From positions 119,966,065 through 120,030,064 of the forward strand of contig OX381704.1 in NCBI GenBank assembly GCA_947462335.1: a stretch of DNA of 64,000 nt, written 5' to 3'. The notes beneath the pieces were generated by a model. That model was not told where the DNA came from and did no database searches. It saw only the letters and a list, made by a program, of their open reading frames with translations. A program made the translations under genes and the position numbers. How positions within the stretch are numbered: the first letter of the stretch is position 1; every line of letters begins with the position of its first letter. This DNA is from Harmothoe impar. Taxonomy: Eukaryota > Annelida > Polychaeta > Phyllodocida > Polynoidae. Positions 24,020 to 34,500 of the stretch are shown here, piece by piece.

Positions 24020-24215
24020 AAGATGACCTTGACCTTTGCCCAAGGTCATTATACTAACAGCAACTGTAGACCTATTTTAGTTGAACATACCCACAAAATA
24101 TTAGACAGCCAGCTCAGCTTCCGTCTTAAGTTTACCCAATTCATTGAGATTTTATTGTAGCTGGGTCTTCATCTGACCTTGACCTTTGACCTCAGATTAA
24201 ACAAACATGGCCACC
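24020..24215. promoter_or_regulatory. Cluster of AGGTCA-type half-sites
   Basis: Two compact clusters occur: tgaccttgacctttgcc followed by aaggtcat at about 24024-24050, and ctgaccttgacctttgacctc at about 24174-24194. Each is a run of nuclear-receptor half-sites (AGGTCA/TGACCT). Such clusters are repeated widely in mollusc genomes; whether they function here is unknown. Confidence 0.55.
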
Positions 24216-24419
24216 CTGTGTAAAGGGTCAAATTTGGGACTAGTGTGTGGGTCCTTCTAACCCGCGCGTAGTACGCGACAATTTACGTTACCTACTATAA
24301 CTACACTTCCACAGGGTCATCCTGATGCATGAATGCGGCCCTGGTGAGTAACTCACCAGTGCTGCATTGTGTACCTCCCATTGACGTCGCTCAGCACCTC
24401 CTACAAGGCTTCTCTCTAA

Positions 24420-24545
24420 AGTGCTAAGACATGTCCTTAGTGTAAGGGCATCTCCCAAGTGTTAGGACATTTCCTAAGTATAGGGGCATCTCCCAAGTGT
24501 TAGGACATTTCCTTAGGGTAAGGGCATCTCCCAAGTGATGGGATA
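24420..24545. repeat. Short tandem repeat, ~55-bp unit, about 2.3 copies
   Basis: The segments caagtgttaggacatttcct followed by ta(g)g(g)taggggcatctccc repeat with few changes. No other feature overlaps. Confidence 0.8.
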
Positions 24546-25199
24546 TCTCTCTTTGTATACTCTGTGCTTTGTAAGAAAAGTGTCATTATATTTCTGAATG
24601 TAGTTTGTTATAAATAAGTTTAGGATAATTGCAATTTGTTATTACCAAATAAAGAAATGTATGGGCGAAAATTGTGACCAAACAAATCTCATTGTAATAA
24701 AGCAAAATTTATTATCACACCTGCTTCACCATTTGCATTATTCTCCTGAAAATATATGCTGTTATCTGTCCCACTTTAGTGTATGTGAGGTATAATAAGG
24801 CCATATGGGTTCACAATAACTTACCTATTATACATTATACATCTATGATGAACACCTCTCCCACCATAACTCTTATAGCTGTTACCACTAATATTCCCAT
24901 AGTCCCCTTAAGAGAGAGAAGACTACAGAGATAACTACTTTATTTATACAGGACTCAATCTAGCCCAAGTTATAAATGTCTACCTTCATGTCCATACAAA
25001 AGGATGTCACAGTACAAAGGTCAGTCCACTGTGCGTGTTTCTCACCTTCCATACTGACCATGGTGTGACCAGTTACCTCAGTCCCCTCCCTTCCTCCGTC
25101 CATCCATTCTTCTACATCTATTAACAGGAACTATTCATTGTGTATATGGAGAGTTGGTCTACATCTGTAAGGAGGGCAGGAAAGTCCTGAGATAATGTA

Positions 25200-25770
25200 G
25201 GAGTGAGTGAGAGTTGGCATCAGTGGTAAGCTGGCAGTGAGTGAGATGCTGCGACAGAGATGAGGTGGGAGTGAGTGAGAGGTTGCAGCAGAGATGAGGT
25301 TGGGCTGAGTGAGAGGTTGGGGCAGAGATGAGGTAGGAGTGAGTGAGAGGTTGGGGCAGAGATGAGGTGGGAGTGAGTGAGAGGTTGCAGCAGAGATGAG
25401 GTGGGGCTGAGTGAGAGGTTGGGGCAGAGATGAGGTAGGAGTGAGTGAAAGGTTGGGGCAGAGATGAGGTGGGAGTGAGTGAGAGGTTGTGGCAGAGATG
25501 AGGTAGGAGTGAGTGAGAGGTTGTGGCAGAGATGAGGTAGGAGTAAGTGAGAGGTTGTGAGTAGTATATATTGTATCGGAACAGGACTATAGTTGATCCA
25601 AGGATATTGCTCAATCGATATGCAGCCAATCAGAGGCAGCAGAGATGAGGTGGGGCTGAGTGAGAGGTTGGGGCAGAGATGAGGTGGGAGTAAGTCAGAG
25701 GTTGGGGCAGAGATGAGGTAGGAGTGGGTGAGAGGTTGTGGCAGAGATAAGGTAGGAGTGTGTGTGTGAG
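25200..25770. repeat. Minisatellite, 34-bp unit, interrupted (YA)
   Basis: Units of the type gaggtaggagtgagtgagag plus gttggggcagagat are arrayed head to tail. Because 34 is not a multiple of three, three units give a 34-residue repeat, which explains the long Ser/Leu/Pro/His-rich frame on the minus strand. The array is interrupted at 25558-25635. Confidence 0.93.
25558..25635. mobile_element. 78-bp insertion in the minisatellite, shared with 30905-30986
   Basis: The sequence from gtagtatatattgtatcgg to gcagccaatcagagg lies inside the array in YA, is absent from YB, and matches the DNA at 30905-30986 with scattered changes. It ends with a CCAAT-containing ccaatcagagg. No target duplication or terminal inverted repeat is visible, so the insertion mechanism is unclear. 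Confidence 0.7.
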
Positions 25771-27148
25771 GTAGTGAGTGAGAGTGGCAGAAGGTGTGCA
25801 GCAGGACTTGTATATAACACAGTCAGTAGGATGAAACACACACTGCCTGCCCAGCCTCAGGTGAGACCCGTCCATCCCGACACACATCCACAACACACAC
25901 CTGCTAGGTAATCCTAACGACAGAGGTAAGTCATTTCCTTTATGACCACTGGTGTCTGTTTTAGTAGTTTAGGGATTTAAGCCAGTTTTTACTAATGTGA
26001 CCTTTTTTTATTCAGTATGTATAATTTTGTTTAACATTGGGTCTTTTGAATTATAAATTAATATTCTCTCAGTCTTCTTCTTAAGCGAAGGGTCATTCTT
26101 TTTCTTGGTCAGAGGCTTCCAATTTGACTGAAATTTCACCTCCTCAAATTTAAATATTTGATAGCAGTAAAGCCGCAAAGCATAGGTTTGTTTGAATCAT
26201 GTCTTATACCCCCTGCTATAAGACATTGTTTTACGTTCTTGAACGAGTAATGTGCTACAGTTTAATACATTAGGCCACTCAAAAAAATAAAATGGCTTCT
26301 TATCACCGCGCGCGTCATAAAAATCTGGTACTGAGGCAACATTTTTCTTCCTTTTTGCTAATTTTAGATAAAAAATATGACGAAAATGGAAAAAATATTT
26401 GCATATTTGTTATCAAATTAAAGTTTATAATGCCAGTAATGCAGTGGGATAGAAATAACCTATATTTTTCTTACTTTAAAAGATCAATCAATTCTTAACT
26501 ACTGAAATGTGAATTTTGGTCATTATCCTACATATTTGAAAAAAAAAACCTCGTCATATTTTTCAGACCACTTTCTTTTTTTAGTGGCCTTATGTTGGCA
26601 AAGCCACCCAATTCTGAGAGTCAGGCAGTGCACACCTTTTAGAATTGAGTTGACAGTGATGCTCACAAGTGTACAAAGAAAGTGAGATGATTAGCTCCAT
26701 CCGAGAGGTGGGAACAGGTTCATGGGTAAAGCAATGATGACAAGTGAGATGTAAATCATACGGGCGGTCCCTAATAATTGGGACAGAACTTAATCCATAT
26801 GTGCATACCTGTGATCTTTGCCTTAATTGACAGCTGTCTCACAGCTTCACACACCTCATTCGTAGTAAGAAGATAGGGCTGTGGCATGACCTGTGAGTGA
26901 GGACAGTATGTAGTGGCACCTAATTCGTGAAGCTGAGTTAACCCATTTTTGTCTATAGCCAATAACCTGGCTTTTCCTCGTAGTAGCCTCCTTCTCTACT
27001 CCCCTATATCTGTCCTTGCTGGCTCCTTGAAAATCCCTCATTAATTAGTGAGCACATGATGGTTTGGGCTTTGATATGTAACAACAACAACAACTGTGGT
27101 CATCGTGAAGCTTCAAAGCAGAGGTGGTACCAGTGCTGCATACTGCTT

Positions 27149-28718
27149 GCAAAGGCGATAGGAACTTCCTTTCCCTCTTGGACTTGAGACAAAGCCGCCC
27201 CTATACTCTCATTGCTCGCATCAGTGTCTAATATGAAATGACCATCCGCAGTGGGGTATTTCAACACCGGTGTTTCCACAAACAGCCGTTTAATCATTTC
27301 GAATGATTCCCCTTGTTCCTTCCCCCATGGGAACTTCTCCTTGCGTCTCCCCGGGGTCCAGTGCGACAGACATTGGATTGGATAACTTATCCGGGAATAT
27401 CCTGGTAAGAAATCTCTATAATAAGAACAAAATCCTAAAAAGGATCTCACTTCTTTCGGCCCCTTGGGAATGTTCGCCCCTTCCGTGTTGATCGAGTGTA
27501 GGACTCGATCCGTTCGTCCTAACGGCTCTCCGGGCCGCGCAAAGGCTGAACTACACTCGGTCAACATCTCCCTCAGGGCACTCCTATGTCCCTCTGTCTC
27601 TACTCCGGACCTTTCTATTAACGTTGCCAATCCTTCCTCAATTCCTTCACGGTTCGGGACTAGTCCGTTTCCTTTCTCAAAGCTACTGGTGACCGCTTCC
27701 GCGGATATCACTTCTCCCACTACAGTGCCTTTTTCCAAGTAGACGGTTTTCGAACCCGGGTTCGTTATGGGGGCTACCCCCCACGCTATATTTCCTATCA
27801 GGGTGTCGGCCGATTCCAATCCCTTCTTTCCCAACACTGTCACATAAGTTGGAAAACCCCCGGAACGCCCCTCTTCATCCTACTGGAGGCTATGAAGACA
27901 TCACATGCCAGACCGGGAGGTATTTTTACCGTCTGTACTACACTCGCTACACCACTAACTTCACGTGCCAGGCATTGTATCCTGTCTTTGTAGGGATGAT
28001 TTAATTTCAACACTCCAGTGACGGGATCCAATTTTGCCCCATATAAGGAAGCGAAATCCATCCCTTTGATCCCGTCGTCCTCAATCCCAGCAACTGTAGG
28101 GGAAATGATATATTCCCTACCGCCCACCAAGATGATCATACAAGTCCTACCAAACGTTCGTATCTTGCTCCCGTCAGCCGCACATGCATTTACCCTCGTT
28201 GTGAGGTCATCATCCATGCTCGACACCAGATCGAAGAATCTTTTTGACATAGCGCAGTGGCTAGCTCCGGTATCCAACAAAAATTCCCCCATTCTGCCGT
28301 TTACAGATACGGACACATACCATCTCTTTCCTCCCATCATCGAGGGATTACTTGCGAACGGTTTGACGTCGTCTGTCATGTCAAAATCGAATCCGAATCC
28401 TTTCAAATACTCCAGACACGGATGACCTTGGGGAAGGCGGACCCCCCCGATCCTGGATAGCTCCTCTATCCAACCTTCCTCTTTATTGGTGATCGGTTTC
28501 CCTTCTTTGCTCTCCCTGGCAATTGTCTCACCAATACCCCCAGCCCCACATGTTTTTGACTTATTAGCATTTCCCATGCTGCTGGGCGGATACATTACAG
28601 ACTCCTCAATCGCGTTTGTATGGATTGTACCCTGGCATACCTTATTCGGGGTCGTCAGTTTGCCTTCACGGACAACCCCCTCTAATTTTCCGTCTCCTCT
28701 CTCTTTCTTTCTCTCCAC
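27149..28718 (-). pseudogene. pol: Gypsy-2 pol remnant: protease, linker, deleted RT, start of RNase H
   Basis: The frame 27840-28718 has the aspartic protease (LLDTGASHCAMSKRFF, about 28265-28290). A frameshift near 27843 leads into 27149-27840. There the text runs from the pre-RT segment (LGRTDRVLHSINT) directly into the RT connection region (KGPKEVRSFLGFCSYYRDF) and then RNase H (DTDASNESIGAALSQ). Everything containing the RT catalytic YxDD is therefore absent. Pol overlaps gag and lies in the -1 frame, as in Gypsy-1. Confidence 0.88.
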
Positions 28719-30895
28719 ACAGGTTTATCCGCCGTACATTCGGCTGCGAAATGTCCGGTCTCCTGACATCTGAAACACTTCACCGTTGCTCTATCTAGCT
28801 TCGGTCGTTTCCGATAGTCCAACAATCCTTTCATTTCTTCCATCATGGCCATCAACCGCTTTTCGTTTTCGGATAACTCCACCACCAGGGGAGTAGGGGC
28901 CGTTTTAGAGCTTACCTCTACTGGCTTCTCTTTCTCAGGTGGCTTACTAACGTTTTTCTTCCACCGATTCTTTCTATCCCTCTTGTCGCCCCCGATGGCC
29001 GCAATTCTTTCTTCATCCGAACTTTCATTCGAATCACTCTCTTCGGGAGTGGCCGCATGTGCGGACGCCACTCTTTGGTTGGGTACGAACCCGGCAAGTA
29101 ATCGTTTCTTCTTCTCATGCTGAGATATAGCCAAAAAGAAGTCTACCATTGATGACCCTCGTCCCCATTCCTTCTGGACGAGTTCAGCATGGGACGGATC
29201 CCTCAGTCCTTTTATAAAGTAGGTGAATAGTTTATCTAAGAAATATTCGTCGTCACGCCTCCAATAAGGCCGGGCCTTTTGCAACAACCTTTGAAGTTCC
29301 AGACCGAACACTTTCGGAGACTCCTTTGGTTTTTGCGTCCGTACCTGGAACTCCGACCAAGGATCATTCGCTGACAACACACCAAAGATATGTGTGGCTG
29401 CTGCCACCAATTGGTCATAATTTCCGGATTCTCCATACGTCTCTCGCCAATCATCTACCGCTATTCGTCCCGGACCTTCACTCAACCATTTAATGAGGGG
29501 ACCCAAGGAAGCCTCCTTGTCCCACCCATAGTATCGGTTATCGTCACAGAAGTCTTGGTAGCTTTCCTTCCAATTCTCCCCATTGAAACGCCTGGGAGTA
29601 CGAACAGGCTTCCGGGCACTGTTATGACTCCATACCAGCCGATCCGACTGCCTCCGGCTCCATTCCATAATCTCAGACTCATCCTCCCGGGTCCGACTAC
29701 AACAGTCTATCCCCATCCCTTGTATACAAGGATCGGATTCCACTATCGCAGCAACCCTCGGGCCCATGGATGATCGTTTTGTCAACCTACGTGGGGCAGG
29801 GACCGGTCTTGGTGTCCCTCCCCTTGGATTGGGCTGGGTTCGATCAGGACTAGGGGGGTAGCCTCCATATGAACCGGGGTCCGGCACAGTCCCCATTCCT
29901 CCTCCGGGGTAAGACCCTGGGTTCGGAACACCACCCGATCCCCCGCTCTGAATTGATCCACCTCCTTCATTATAGGACTGACGTCCTTCGTTCGATCCGG
30001 CTCCGGGTAAGGGTGCCCGGTACTGGTAGGTTATATTATATATCGGTGGGGGTGGTACCGTATAGTTGTGTCCTGCCAGTGTATCATCCGCGAAGGGATG
30101 CAGAGAGCCGTAGCTATGATTCATTCGTTTGGGTGGGGCCTCGCTCGTAATATCATGGGTACCAGAGATCTCTTTCTCCTCCGTTCCCCCATAAGTTACC
30201 TTACGGTCGGCCTCATTCGGGGCAGTTCTCCCTTGGTTTCGTGCATACTTACCGTCCGAAACGACCCCCCGTGTTTCGATTGGATCCACGGTGGTTAAGA
30301 TCGGACTAGGGGTGGATGCGACGTGCTTAGGTAGCTTGCCTCCCTCATTCGTCGGTTCTCGGCTACGAGCCTCTTCTCCTTTGCGGATTTCATCCATCTG
30401 ACTCTGGTAGGCCAAATAGGTGTCATTCATTTCTTCTTTCTTTTTCTGAATAATTTCGAGGTCAGCCTTCATCTCAATTCGGGCTTGCTTCAAAGCCTCT
30501 CGTTCTTGCTCGAACTGTTCCCTCAAGGCCTGGCCGGACTTTTCTTCTTTCGAATAGTCCGCCTTGATTTTCTTTACCCTCTGGGACTGTCGCTCGATCT
30601 CGCTCTCATAGGTATCCCGAAGATCACGACTTCTTCGAACCTCTTCCCTATCTTTCTGGAGTTGCGCCTGCTCCTCTGTCAGATTGTGTTGGACACACTT
30701 AACCTTTTGTTGAACCTTGGCTAACTGAGAGGTTTCGAGTGCCAACTGTTCACTGATATATTTTCTATCCGCCTGTATTCTGGCTTTCACTTCTTTCAAT
30801 TCCTCTGTTTCTTTCTGGTTCTGGGCGATTACCCTCGCTTTTTCGTCGGCCAGACGGATCAAATCCTCATTCATGGCAATATACCGATCCCTCAT
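28682..30895 (-). CDS. gag: Gypsy-2 gag: coiled coil, capsid-like domain, CCHC knuckle (open frame)
   Basis: An uninterrupted frame of about 737 codons from the ATG at 30895. It has a highly charged coiled coil (about residues 1-175), then a Pro/Gly/Tyr-rich linker with repeated PNPGSYPGG/PDPGSYGG-like units. A capsid-like helical region follows (GWDKEASLGPLIKWLSEGPG ... FIKGLRDPSHAELVQ). Next is an acidic Ser-rich spacer and a zinc knuckle CFRCQETGHFAAEC near the end. It parallels Gypsy-1 gag domain by domain. The true N-terminus may be missing, because the reading frame runs into unrelated 78-bp sequence at 30913. It is retained as an open frame although the element is dead. Confidence 0.85.
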   Translation of the reverse strand: MRDRYIAMNEDLIRLADEKARVIAQNQKETEELKEVKARIQADRKYISEQLALETSQLAKVQQKVKCVQHNLTEEQAQLQKDREEVRRSRDLRDTYESEIERQSQRVKKIKADYSKEEKSGQALREQFEQEREALKQARIEMKADLEIIQKKKEEMNDTYLAYQSQMDEIRKGEEARSREPTNEGGKLPKHVASTPSPILTTVDPIETRGVVSDGKYARNQGRTAPNEADRKVTYGGTEEKEISGTHDITSEAPPKRMNHSYGSLHPFADDTLAGHNYTVPPPPIYNITYQYRAPLPGAGSNEGRQSYNEGGGSIQSGGSGGVPNPGSYPGGGMGTVPDPGSYGGYPPSPDRTQPNPRGGTPRPVPAPRRLTKRSSMGPRVAAIVESDPCIQGMGIDCCSRTREDESEIMEWSRRQSDRLVWSHNSARKPVRTPRRFNGENWKESYQDFCDDNRYYGWDKEASLGPLIKWLSEGPGRIAVDDWRETYGESGNYDQLVAAATHIFGVLSANDPWSEFQVRTQKPKESPKVFGLELQRLLQKARPYWRRDDEYFLDKLFTYFIKGLRDPSHAELVQKEWGRGSSMVDFFLAISQHEKKKRLLAGFVPNQRVASAHAATPEESDSNESSDEERIAAIGGDKRDRKNRWKKNVSKPPEKEKPVEVSSKTAPTPLVVELSENEKRLMAMMEEMKGLLDYRKRPKLDRATVKCFRCQETGHFAAECTADKPVWRERKREETEN

Positions 30896-30964
30896 TTCCT
30901 CCTCCTCTGAGTAGTATAGTATGTATCGGAACGGGACTATAGTTAAGTACTGTTTATTACTCAA

Positions 30965-31395
30965 TCGACATGCAGCCAATCAGAGGCCTCCATTTGGTCA
31001 CGTGACCGGAAGTGACCTACTTAGGGGATTAGTGGTGCATTCTGGGTAACCCTGCAGCCAATCAGAGGCCACCATTTGGTCACGTGACCGGAAGTGACCT
31101 ACTTAGGGGATTAGTGGTGCATTCTGGGTAACCTACTGACCTACTTAGGGGACCGGAAGTGACGTCATATGACTTAATTTAGGATCACGTGACCGGAAGT
31201 GACCTGATGAGTCACGTGAGCGGAAGTGACGTCACATGACCTAATGGCCGACCGGAAGTGAGTGACCTCATTGAGGATCACGTGACCGGAAGTGACTTGA
31301 TTGATCACGTGAGCGGAAGAAGAAGTTTTTTGTTTAGGAAGTGAGGGTCTTTAGGATCACGTGACTGGAAGCGACGTCGTCACATGAGTGACGCT
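30965..31395. promoter_or_regulatory. Tandem array of CCAAT / E-box / ETS / CRE / ZNF143-like motifs
   Basis: A ~79-bp unit is present twice (about 30970-31048 and 31051-31132). Each copy contains ccaatcag (NF-Y), gtcacgtgac (E-box), accggaagtgac (ETS) and gcattctgggtaa (ZNF143/SBF-like). Further degenerate units up to 31390 repeat the core tcacgtgaccggaagtgac, some fused to tgacgtca (CRE, e.g. about 31152-31166 and 31213-31227). All are well-known elements of animal TATA-less promoters. The array sits between the Gypsy-2 gag (reading away on the minus strand) and the left end of the virus-like element. Confidence 0.65.
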
Positions 31396-31454
31396 TTAAG
31401 AGACTGCGCGACTTACTAGTAAAAGAAGACGTATGAAAATAAAAACACAACAAT
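31355..31454 (+). repeat. Left inverted terminal repeat of virus-like element
   Basis: The stretch acttactagtaaaagaagac through gtatgaaaataaaaacacaa (31411-31450) is the reverse complement of 39281-39321 with few differences. Outside it, ctttaagag with atcacgtg...ctgga also matches the right side. The left copy lacks a ~40-base AT segment present on the right. Confidence 0.85.
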
Positions 31455-31455
31455 A

Positions 31456-31542
31456 TTTTATTTTATTTTTTTAATTTTTTTTTTTTTCAATCTTGATAAA
31501 CACTCTATTTTTGAAAAGATGCACACGCTTATTTTTTTTTTT
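31456..31542. other. A/T-rich tail between left ITR and PolB stop
   Basis: Mostly homopolymeric T and A runs, with no further structure seen. It probably includes the PolB 3' untranslated region. Confidence 0.5.
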
Positions 31543-34500
31543 TCATATCTCTAAAGGACTCGTTGTCACACCGTCAGAATGCACGCGACGCTTATAATAC
31601 AAGTAGCGCACGCCGTCTTTCTCTATGGTGTAGGTGACCATTTTGTTTCGCACCACTTTGAAGTTTCTATTTACAGCAATGAGAGTTTTTCGTTGGTGAA
31701 GAACATCCAAGAAGTCGTCTGGTTCCTGAGGGTTTTGTTTCTTCTGTACGCCTTTTGCACTCCATTTTTTGGATTTTCTTTCACCGGTGTCGCTGACTCG
31801 ATCGTAGCAAATGTAAGTCTTAGGGTTGAGACTTAGGATCCCGTCACCTTCCCACTCCGCTTTCATAAGCCCCGAAGTTCTCAGATCGTGAAGGTACCGT
31901 CTCTCACAACATCCGCCGGGCGGCGGACACCATTCTCGCACTCTTTCCGTTTTTGTCTTCACGAAAAGCTCTAAGTGATCGTCGCACACCGCTGTCGGAA
32001 GCCACTTTCGTTTCTCTCTGAAGTACGTCTCTCTCAGGCGAGGTTTGACTAGGTCATCCAACGTGTCACCGCTGAGAGCCATGTAAAGACTGTCGGTGTC
32101 CATTTGACAAAGGGCATAATCGCGCCGATCGACGAATCTATCCAAGAAGTCGTATGTGAACTCTAACATTTTCAACTTCGCGTACTGGTATACCATGAAC
32201 CCTATTTGAATAGGGAGGTTGTTGTTGACTGTTTTCGGTTGTAGTTCGACTTCAAACAGATCGGAACTCAACTCGGACGCCTTTTTGAAGCGCCACGAAT
32301 TGGCCAATAGTTCGAACTTCCGACTGTCAGTGTATCTCACCGCCGTGTGTTTTTCTTTGTTGCAGATTGTTTTACCGTACGTAGCGTTTCACATTAACTT
32401 GTAACAGTCTGACAGAATTTTCTCGTTCTCGTTCACGTCGCCACGTCTTCGCGCCGCCGTTACTTCGTCCGCGAAACCGGCAAAGGAGCGTTTAGGTAGG
32501 TATTCTACCACCAGCTGCACTTTGGTGACTATCAAACCGTGCTCTAAATACCACTTGAGAAGCGGCGTTCCCAAGAGAATATTTTTTCCGTGGTAACTCC
32601 CTATCAGACATCTCTGAGGCGTGTTCAACAGCTTTTCTTCCTGCGCAAAGTCTGACATGTGAGGTCCTATGTCCGATTTTGAAACGGTCGCGTTCTTGAA
32701 AACGGGGGTCATTTCTTCGAAGTAGTCTCGTAGGTGAGGCGGCGTAGTGATGTCCACTTGAACTAAACCGAACATTTTCTCCTCTTTCACAGCGGAAAGG
32801 ATGTCGCTCTCGCTCATCGCGTTTCGAGACACTTTCAAAGCGTCAACCTTCCAGCGTTGTTGGGAGGCCTTGACCCGCTCATCTTGACGCTTCATCTCTC
32901 GCCATTCGCACTCCCACACGACGACCAGCTTGTGACCTAGCGCTTTCAAGTAAGCGCTTACTCTGGTCGTTCTGTCGCGTCTCTCCTCTCTCAGTGAAGC
33001 GCACTGATATCGGTGCGACGGTATGCACTCGTGAGCGTGGAACCAACACCCGTGAAACTGGAAAACCGTATTAGAGGCCGTGTGAAACCCGTCCACGCGA
33101 ATTCTCCGACAGCCTACAACCATCTCGCCGCCGTTCAAAGCGTGGCGCAGTTTCACGTCGCGGTCGTGCTCTACGAAGCGTAACCACTCCAAAGCGCTGT
33201 GAGAGTTTCTTTGCCTAATTTCGGGCTTGAACTCGGTCTCGGGCCGTCTCACCGCGTAATAGCCCGTGCAGTGCGCTTCGCTCATGCAGCGCAAGTACAG
33301 AGAGTTAGCGTCTAGTCCTAGGATGTGTTGGCACGGTCTCGCTTCTTCGCCGTACTTGTGCTCCCTTATCCGCGTGGTGCCCTTCTCGTGAAATCTATGG
33401 AAGATGATGGAAGGACCGCCGACTAGATTTTCTTTGATCAGAGCGTGGAGGACGGCGTCGGACTGGGGGAACGTTGTGAACGCGTCTTCTAGGTTTTGGA
33501 AGAGGAACCGTAAAGTCAAACCGGCGAGAGAAACTCCGTCTTTCAACATGTCAATGCCGCGATCTTGGAAAAATTTAGCGTGATTTTTCAGAGCTTCTAT
33601 GAAAGGTTTGACGTCTTTGTTGTTGTAGTGGATCAAGTAGTCTTCCATAGTTTGCATCTTCTCGTCGGACCAAACTTTCTGACATGCGGCGTAGTCGGAT
33701 TCGGACATTTTGACGCCCGTCAGCTCGCTGTCGAAAGCCGATCTCGGTGGCAGCGTTCTGTTTGCCAGTTTCCTGGTAGACGTCATCCATTCGTAAGGAA
33801 AGTGACCTTTCTCTTCGTTCCTGGTGAAAGCTCGCAAATAGGTCGCGTAGTTGTAACCGGGTGCCAAATAGTTGACTACGTCCAAGAAAACCGTGTGCTG
33901 TGTGTAAACCGCCAAGTATTGATTGCTTCTCTTTATGACGCTGAATTCTTGGTTTCTTCGGTCTCCGGAGGCGAAGAACGAGTGAAGGCGTATTTTGATC
34001 AGGTTCAAGTCGTAACGCCCCGAGTTGAAGCCCACGACTGGAGCTTGACGGATGTATCTCAGAAGACGCTTCTTCAGTTGAACTAACGGGTGTCTGGTCT
34101 GAGCCGCAGCGAAGCCGCCTGGAGAAGGGGTGAACGTCGCCTCCTCCAGCAGGAGAGCTTCACCTATCGCCGCATCTAACTTCGCTAAGGTCGGTCGGTA
34201 AAGTTCTAGCACAGCTTCCCCGATGACTTTGGCGTTCTCGTTTATGTGATTTAAAACTCGGTCCAACAAGGGGTCGGAATCTGCGTCGGATTCTCTGACG
34301 AAGCAGACGGACCCCTCCCACCCCGGAAAGTCGGATGCGACGCTAGCCGACAAAGGGACGTGATCCCACAGCAGGGACACGTGTTCCGTCGACGGTTCTT
34401 TGCACGGTCTGAAGAAAGCCTTGAAATCGAAGGCGATCTTGTAAGGGTAGATTCCGGAATGTCCGTCGGGGGGAAAAATGGAGAAGTCTGCTAGCGCTTC

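Larger units (their letters stand above)
22006..24830. other. Repeat-rich intergenic region between duplication blocks
   Basis: No coding potential was found. It holds the 23-bp minisatellite, a CGCGGATTT foldback, clustered AGGTCA half-sites and a short ~55-bp tandem repeat, each listed separately. Confidence 0.6.
24830..27148. repeat. Duplicated block YA
   Basis: From tacattatacatctatgatg to gctgcatactgc, this block recurs in the same orientation at about 40190-42345. It contains a minisatellite, a splice-like tract and an AT-rich tail, with no preserved ORF. At 27148 the homology ends abruptly at the junction with the second Gypsy fragment, whereas YB continues into unrelated sequence at the same base. 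Confidence 0.9.
27149..30912 (-). mobile_element. Ty3/Gypsy fragment (Gypsy-2), LTR-less, internally deleted
   Basis: It holds gag (28682-30895) and a partial pol (27149-28718) of an element related to Gypsy-1 but clearly a different subfamily. Both LTRs, the integrase, and most of the reverse transcriptase palm are missing. The 3' end stops within RNase H, immediately after an FAS motif, where block YA begins. The 5' end meets the 78-bp sequence at about 30913. Retrotransposition as a unit cannot have produced this; deletion or a non-homologous rearrangement is required. Confidence 0.88.

Noticed and set aside
25159..25896. Ser/Leu/Pro/His-rich minus-strand frames, also at 40614-41108
   Set aside because: Product of the 34-bp minisatellite; the frame is not preserved between YA and YB and crosses the 78-bp insertion.
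30896..30979. N-terminal extension of Gypsy-2 gag
   Set aside because: It begins with a non-ATG codon and reads through the 78-bp sequence; the first ATG at 30895 lies at the start of the coiled coil.
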